Below, piece after piece: positions 18,518 through 22,933 of a stretch of 22,933 nucleotides of DNA. The stretch comes from Pseudomonadota bacterium (GTDB lineage Bacteria; Pseudomonadota; Gammaproteobacteria; Xanthomonadales; Rhodanobacteraceae): assembly GCA_021777635.1 (NCBI GenBank), contig JAJYDI010000008.1, positions 1 to 22,933 of the forward strand, given 5' to 3'. A model generated the notes under the pieces. The model made no database searches. It worked only from the letters and a program-made list of their open reading frames with translations, and was not told where the DNA came from. Each line of letters begins with the position of its first letter. Within the stretch, counting starts at the first letter, position 1. The translations under genes and the position numbers were made by a program.

Positions 18518-19618
18518 ATGGCCGACGCCCGCCGCTACTTCGATCTCTCTTCGCCCTTTGCGATGAAACGCGGTGGCCGTCTGCACGGCGCCCAGCTAGC
18601 CTACGAGATGTGGGGCACGCTGGCACCCGCACGCGACAACGCAGTACTGATCCTCACCGGGCTCTCGCCCAGCGCGCACGCGGCATCCAGCACCGACGAT
18701 CCTAGCCCGGGCTGGTGGGAGGCGATAATCGGTCCCGGCAAGGCGCTCGACACGCGGCGCTGGTTCGTGATCTGCGTCAACGCCCTGGGGAGCTGCAAAG
18801 GATCGACCGGGCCGGCCTCGATCGATCCCGCGACGGGCGCCCCCTATCGGCTCGACTTCCCCGAACTGGCGCTGGAAGACGTCGCCAACGCCGCACACGC
18901 GCTGGTGCGCGGACTAAACATCGGACAGCTGGCCTGCCTGATCGGCTGCTCGATGGGTGGCATGGCGGCACTGGGCTACATGCTGCTGCACCCCGGCAGC
19001 GTGCGCGCGCACATCAGCATCTCCACCGCGCCGCAAGCACAGCCGTTCGCAATCGCGATCCGCTCGCTGCAGCGCGAAGTGATCCGGCTCGATCCAAACT
19101 GGAACGAGGGACGCTATGACGACGCCCATTATCCCGAACACGGCATGCAGATCGCGCGCAAGCTGGGCGTGATCACCTACCGTTCGGCGATCGAATGGCA
19201 CGGCCGCTTCGGACGTATCCGCCTCGACGCCGAAAAACGTGAGGACGACCCCTTCGGCTTTGAATTCCAGATCGAGTCCTACCTTGAAGGGCACGCGCGC
19301 CGGTTTGCCCGCAGTTACGACCCCAATAGCTACTTGTACCTGTCGCGCGCCAGTGACTGGTTCGACATGGCCGAGTACGGCGAAGGCGATGTGCTGGCCG
19401 GACTCCGACGCATCCATCTCGAACGCGCGATGGTGATCGGCGTCGACACCGACATCCTGTTCCCGTTACAGCAGCAGCAGCAGATCGCCGCGGGATTGTC
19501 GGCATCGGGTGCTCACGTCGAATTCGTTGCACTCGACTCGCCGCAGGGCCACGATGCGTTTCTGGTCGATACGAAGCGCTTTGGCGCGGCGATCGCACGC
19601 TTCTTGGAGCCAAGCTGA
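18518..19618 (+). CDS. metX: MetX-family acyltransferase, probably serine O-succinyltransferase
   Basis: This is a 366-residue alpha/beta-hydrolase of the homoserine/serine O-acyltransferase family. The nucleophile is S145 in G-C-S-M-G-G-M; the triad is completed by D312 (D-T-D-I-L-F-P) and H345 (G-H-D-A-F). The oxyanion loop reads L-T-G-L-S-P-S-A-H-A instead of the L-T-G-D-x-H of homoserine acetyltransferases. The S-C-K-G-S-T-G-P-A-S segment matches the Xanthomonas-group proteins reassigned as serine O-succinyltransferases, which feed cysteine synthesis. That specificity is recalled from family knowledge, not provable here. The ATG at 18518 is preferred over an upstream TTG (18491). Homoserine O-succinyltransferase is the main alternative. 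Confidence 0.88.
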   Translation: MADARRYFDLSSPFAMKRGGRLHGAQLAYEMWGTLAPARDNAVLILTGLSPSAHAASSTDDPSPGWWEAIIGPGKALDTRRWFVICVNALGSCKGSTGPASIDPATGAPYRLDFPELALEDVANAAHALVRGLNIGQLACLIGCSMGGMAALGYMLLHPGSVRAHISISTAPQAQPFAIAIRSLQREVIRLDPNWNEGRYDDAHYPEHGMQIARKLGVITYRSAIEWHGRFGRIRLDAEKREDDPFGFEFQIESYLEGHARRFARSYDPNSYLYLSRASDWFDMAEYGEGDVLAGLRRIHLERAMVIGVDTDILFPLQQQQQIAAGLSASGAHVEFVALDSPQGHDAFLVDTKRFGAAIARFLEPS

Positions 19619-19648
19619 GTCGCGCCGCGTAGGCCAATCCGACCGCCG

Positions 19649-19670
19649 GCCGCAACAGTGCAGCTGCGGC
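19649..19670 (+). terminator. possible weak stem-loop after the MetX-family gene
   Basis: GCCGCA (19649-19654) and TGCGGC (19665-19670) pair perfectly around a 10-base loop, 31 bases after the stop codon. No T-run follows, so termination is only a suggestion. Confidence 0.25.
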
Positions 19671-19795
19671 TGTTCGTGCAAGCACTAGCGTTGGTGCCGC
19701 GCAATGTTCCGTCTGCGCGTCGGTCTCAGCCGCATGATTCGCGGCCCCGCGCCCGGACCCGAAGGTGGCCGAAAGTGGACGGCGCGCGTTCGTCC

Positions 19796-19824
19796 TCGAC
19801 CGGCTGCACCGATTGCCGCATACT
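19796..19824 (+). promoter_or_regulatory. predicted tRNA-Leu promoter
   Basis: TCGACC (19796-19801), a 17-base spacer and CATACT (19819-19824) lie just before the tRNA. The stretch after the -10 box is GC-only (CGCGCCCGCGCC), like the discriminator of stringently controlled stable-RNA promoters. Each box matches the consensus at 4 of 6 positions. Confidence 0.4.
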
Positions 19825-19834
19825 TCGCGCCCGC

Positions 19835-19921
19835 GCCGAAGTGGCGGAATCGGTAGACGCAGCGGACTCAAAATCCGCCGCCCTTAAAAGCGTGAGGGTT
19901 CGAGTCCCTCCTTCGGCACCA
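19835..19921 (+). tRNA. tRNA-Leu (anticodon CAA)
   Basis: This is an 87-base class II tRNA. The acceptor GCCGAAG pairs with CTTCGGC, followed by discriminator A and an encoded CCA. The anticodon stem GCGGA/TCCGC (19862-19866 and 19874-19878) encloses the loop CTCAAAA, giving anticodon CAA at 19869-19871 (reads UUG). A long variable arm and the T-loop GTTCGAGTC are present. Overall it closely resembles E. coli tRNA-Leu(CAA). It could serve as an attachment site for the phage DNA on its right. Confidence 0.97.
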
Positions 19922-20064
19922 AGGACTTGCGCCACTTCTCGCTGCTGATGCCGGAACTGCGCTGTGCAGGAATTGTGCAGGCGCGCAGGCAAAGGGAATG
20001 CTCATCAGCCCCAGGCTGAAAAGCCCGTCGGCGGCGTGTAGGTCTGCTGCGCACTGGTGATCCT
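19922..20064. other. junction between tRNA-Leu and phage-like DNA
   Basis: No gene is seen in these 143 bases. They hold a short direct repeat TGTGCAGG (two copies 11 bases apart near 19962-19980) and a perfect small hairpin TCAGCC-CCA-GGCTGA (20005-20019). If the flanking phage gene belongs to a prophage inserted at the tRNA, this is where an attachment junction would lie. Confidence 0.35.
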
Positions 20065-22933
20065 TCATTTTCCTGCATTGTAGTTGGCGAGCACCTGCGC
20101 GCTTGTCAGCCTCGACTGATAGACCGCGTGCGGTCCGACGTTGCCACCGAAGCTATAGCCGCCTCCGCTGTACTGACCGATGTAGTAACCACCTGTAGGT
20201 GCAGAGTTGGAGTATGGCGTGGTCGTGGTGGCAACGCTGACGCCGTTGATGAACCACTCTTGCCCAGTGGAATCCGCCACCCAAACCAGATGGATCAGTT
20301 TCGTACCGTGAGCGATAGCGGTGCCAGTATTAAGTGCGTTAGCGCCATTCATTATGGCGGTTACGGTGCCACTAGTTTCAAGTTGAAGTGACAGACGGTT
20401 ATAAATGTCACACAACCGGCTTAGAGTGCCAATGGAGGCTGGGTTGACCCATATTTCATTGGAAACTGCAGTCGCAGTGCCGTATGGATTAATCGCACCG
20501 GTGACCAGATAGCCGCTGGTGCCATTCAGTGCCACGCACTTCGTGATGCCGGTGTTGCCGCTGGTGGTGTTGAGAGTATAACCGCCCGTGTAGGTCGCAT
20601 TCGCGCTGCCGAGTGATCCGAGGTTCGTGGCCGTCGTGCCGCTGGTGTCGTTGAGCATGTAGAACAACACGGGGTTGAGGGCGAGAACCGTTGACTCATA
20701 GCTTGCGACACCCCCTGTTTCGGTGGTCGGGCTACCGGCCGTCACGTCTTGGCTGAGAATCCAGTTGTCGACGCCGATGTTTTCCAATTCGACGGTGCCG
20801 TACTGCGATGCGATCGTGAAAAGGCCTGGCGAACTGAGGGTGACGCCCGTACTGGGCGAGAAGGAAGTTTGCCCCGTGCCAAGTCCAATGACCCGAACCC
20901 GTGCACCCACTGGAGCTGCCACCGATGAATAGGGAGGGATGTTCACAACATTCGCAGCGCTGTTGTTCATCGTCACGGTGTTTTCAAGATCGGACAAGCC
21001 AAGCGTGTACGATGTCCCTGATTGTGAATTGACCACCATGCCGTACCAGTCGGGAATGCCGCTCACCACGCGGTAGGACTGTAACGAAGTGCCGATGGGC
21101 AACCGTGTTAGTGCGCCAGCAGCCGCGCCATAGATCGTGTCCCCATCCGTCGTCATGGGGTTGACTATCACTGTCGACGGAAGGCTGCCGACCGGCAACA
21201 CGCCTGTCACCTGCGTGCTGAGGTCGGTCGGGAAGAAACCAGCGAGGTCGTCGAGATAAAGGATCGGGCTGCCGATGGCCGGCGTTGTCCATGACGCACC
21301 GCTGACATTGCCAACAAGAACGCGCAGCACTACGCGCACGAATGACTCCACAGGCGGGATCACAACAGGGTTAGGCGATCCGCCGCTCCCATTCGGTGTG
21401 AACTGCGTCCACGTTGTCGGGTTGGCAGGTGAAATGGTGACGCCACCAATATCGACATAGGACGTTGTGTTGTCGGTGCCTGTGGTTGCCGGGTTTTGGT
21501 CGGTATAACTCAGCACCCCTAGGTGCATCTGGATAAAGGTGTCCGTAGGGAAATCCGACGGGTTCGCCGCGGCTGCGACGGTTTTGTACCAACCCGACAT
21601 ATCGAAGGCGCCGGTCGAACTATTCAACATCAGGCGGCTTTGAATCGTGATCTCCCAGTTTACCGCGCCGCTTGGAAGGAGCAGCCCAGGGGTTAGGGTA
21701 AAGGCCAACCCGACAAGGCCGGCATGCGCCGCACTGGTTGAGTTTTCGACAGACCAGACAGGCGTCCCGCTGATCTGGTCGATGTAGTTCAGCGTCCATC
21801 CATCGGAAACAATATCGCCCACCGCGTTGCTGACGGTGTTGACCGGAGTGATGAGGTTCGACTCGAAAGATGGGTTGAAGAGGGCGTTCAGGCCCGATGT
21901 CGGCGACGGCGTTTGCTCGGCCGCTGACTGTACAACGGCCGTGTATGCCGACCAACCGCTCACCACCAGCGGCCCGCGTGCGCGAGCGCGGAAGAAATAC
22001 TGCGTGCCGCCGGGATCATGGAGGGCGTACGCTGTCGTCGTCGGCCCCACGTCGGCAAGAACGGTGAACGGGCCGCCACTGGCAGTTGACCACTCGATGG
22101 ACGTGCATCCGACGGCCGCAGGATTCGGATTCGTCCAAGTGATCGACACTGTGTTGGCGAAGCTGCCTGCAGCGAAGTTTTGTGGGGGAGGAGGGACGTC
22201 TGGTAGCTCGACATTTGTGCCGATGACGTAGGTGTAGGCGGTCTCTCCGGCGAGCGTGCGCGGCGTGCGCCCGAATGAGTTCAGCGATAGAAACTTGAGG
22301 TAGATCGTCTCGCCGATCATCGACGGATCGACGGGGATACGGTAAATCGCATCGTCAAGCCGAGCAAAGGGTGCGCCGACGTTGTGCGACGCGATGGCTG
22401 TCCCGTAGCCGCCGCGTCGCAAGTAACTCAGCGCGTAGGTCTCCGTGCCGGTCAGCGTCGCCGTCTCGTAGCTGATGACCTCGCCGTCGATGATGCACTT
22501 GGTATTGAAGTTGTCGGCGTCCGCCTGCGAGCCCCCAAGGAGGATCGCCGGTGCGTACAGGTCAACGGAAGGCGTGTTGGTGGTGTCGGGGTCGGTGCCA
22601 AGCGGGAGTGTGGTAGTGAGCGCCCCGTAGCGCGAGGGCGCAGCCGTCGTGCCGACGTAGGTGTAGGTGGTGCCATCGTGTGAGAGGTAAATGTCAGCCG
22701 CCGCCCAGAGGGCCCCCGAGCCGTTAACGGCGCACCAGATCTCAGGGGCGCCAGGCGGCACGAGGAAACCGGGCCCACGGAATAGGAATGGCGGATTGAC
22801 TGGGCCGGGATCGGATGACGGATCGACGGGGGACTGCCCACCGCTCTGCGTCCCGTAGAGTGCCGAGTGGCCGATTCCTTCCGGGAACTCTTCCGCCGTG
22901 ATGTTCAGCAGCCCCTCGGCCTCCTCGCTAACC
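20065..22933 (-). CDS. large phage tail-tip/host-specificity protein (5' end outside window)
   Basis: The frame is open to the right edge, so about 955 C-terminal residues are visible. The first part (22933 to about 22200) has the A-E-E-F-P-E-G phrase, P-E-I-W-C-A-V, an I-D-G-E-V-I-S-Y-E segment and a Y-L-R-R-G-G-Y-G-T segment, all typical of the C-terminal half of GTA/'megatron'-type baseplate hub proteins. Then come a fibronectin III-like domain (about 22200-21920), a jelly-roll carbohydrate-binding-like region beginning F-N-P-S-F-E-S (about 21880-21240), a beta-rich spacer, and a LamG/concanavalin-like domain (about 20703-20068). The last modules probably bind the host surface. GC content is visibly lower (one 60-base line counts 50%, against 68% in the neighbouring chromosomal gene). 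A GTG at 22761 is not the start, since the family match continues above it. Confidence 0.85.
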   Translation of the reverse strand, partial: VSEEAEGLLNITAEEFPEGIGHSALYGTQSGGQSPVDPSSDPGPVNPPFLFRGPGFLVPPGAPEIWCAVNGSGALWAAADIYLSHDGTTYTYVGTTAAPSRYGALTTTLPLGTDPDTTNTPSVDLYAPAILLGGSQADADNFNTKCIIDGEVISYETATLTGTETYALSYLRRGGYGTAIASHNVGAPFARLDDAIYRIPVDPSMIGETIYLKFLSLNSFGRTPRTLAGETAYTYVIGTNVELPDVPPPPQNFAAGSFANTVSITWTNPNPAAVGCTSIEWSTASGGPFTVLADVGPTTTAYALHDPGGTQYFFRARARGPLVVSGWSAYTAVVQSAAEQTPSPTSGLNALFNPSFESNLITPVNTVSNAVGDIVSDGWTLNYIDQISGTPVWSVENSTSAAHAGLVGLAFTLTPGLLLPSGAVNWEITIQSRLMLNSSTGAFDMSGWYKTVAAAANPSDFPTDTFIQMHLGVLSYTDQNPATTGTDNTTSYVDIGGVTISPANPTTWTQFTPNGSGGSPNPVVIPPVESFVRVVLRVLVGNVSGASWTTPAIGSPILYLDDLAGFFPTDLSTQVTGVLPVGSLPSTVIVNPMTTDGDTIYGAAAGALTRLPIGTSLQSYRVVSGIPDWYGMVVNSQSGTSYTLGLSDLENTVTMNNSAANVVNIPPYSSVAAPVGARVRVIGLGTGQTSFSPSTGVTLSSPGLFTIASQYGTVELENIGVDNWILSQDVTAGSPTTETGGVASYESTVLALNPVLFYMLNDTSGTTATNLGSLGSANATYTGGYTLNTTSGNTGITKCVALNGTSGYLVTGAINPYGTATAVSNEIWVNPASIGTLSRLCDIYNRLSLQLETSGTVTAIMNGANALNTGTAIAHGTKLIHLVWVADSTGQEWFINGVSVATTTTPYSNSAPTGGYYIGQYSGGGYSFGGNVGPHAVYQSRLTSAQVLANYNAGK

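Noticed and set aside
19469..19483. CAG repeat encoding a run of glutamines in the MetX-family protein
   Set aside because: Five codons in a helix region of the enzyme; too short to be a meaningful unstable repeat.
19726..20068. Short minus-strand frames over tRNA-Leu, with G-G-T-R-T-L-T-L and E-G-L-E-P-S-R-F type sequences
   Set aside because: These are the well-known spurious translations of the tRNA-Leu antisense strand, not proteins.

Overview
The window is a GC-rich chromosomal segment, roughly two thirds G+C by eye, from a gammaproteobacterium. The best guess is Xanthomonadales/Lysobacterales (Rhodanobacter-like). This rests on the ccmBCDEFGHI order, the similarity of the MetX-family protein to the Xanthomonas group, and the high GC. 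Species cannot be settled from the sequence alone.

Region 1 (1-6206, + strand) is the tail of a cytochrome c maturation System I operon: the end of ccmB, then ccmC, D, E, F, G, H and I. Nearly every junction is a stop/start overlap, so translation is probably coupled. CcmBCDE deliver haem to CcmE, CcmG and CcmH handle the reduced apocytochrome thiols, and CcmF/H/I ligate haem. A small SAM-dependent methyltransferase follows. Positions 6207-7060 (854 bp) hold no gene I can support.

Region 2 (7061-9244) is katG, a catalase-peroxidase with all key residues. Stem-loops follow in the gap before the next convergent gene.

Region 3 (9534-18319) is a sulfide-handling island. It has a TSUP-family permease (-), a persulfide-dioxygenase-like metallo-beta-lactamase-fold enzyme (+), and a minus-strand operon read as sqr - DUF2892 membrane protein - RND adaptor lipoprotein - RND pump - PsiE-like membrane protein. 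Divergent from sqr is a bigR/sqrR-type ArsR repressor carrying the redox-sensing pair C41/C107. The sqr-bigR gap contains two interleaved promoters and repeated AT-rich half-palindromes, which looks like a single operator switch for both directions. The likely logic is that sulfide or persulfide modifies BigR and derepresses the operon; SQR oxidises sulfide to persulfide/polysulfide; the dioxygenase makes sulfite; and the TSUP protein exports it. The role of the RND pump and PsiE protein in this operon is not obvious and is the most interesting part of the window.

Region 4 (18518-19618) is a MetX-family acyltransferase, probably serine O-succinyltransferase (cysteine/methionine supply). It is followed by tRNA-Leu(CAA) at 19835-19921.

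Region 5 (20065-22933, - strand) is the 3' part of a very large phage tail-tip protein with fibronectin III, carbohydrate-binding-like and LamG-like modules. Its base composition is clearly lower in GC than the rest. The tRNA-Leu gene next to it is a plausible prophage attachment site, although no integrase or second att copy is visible in the window.
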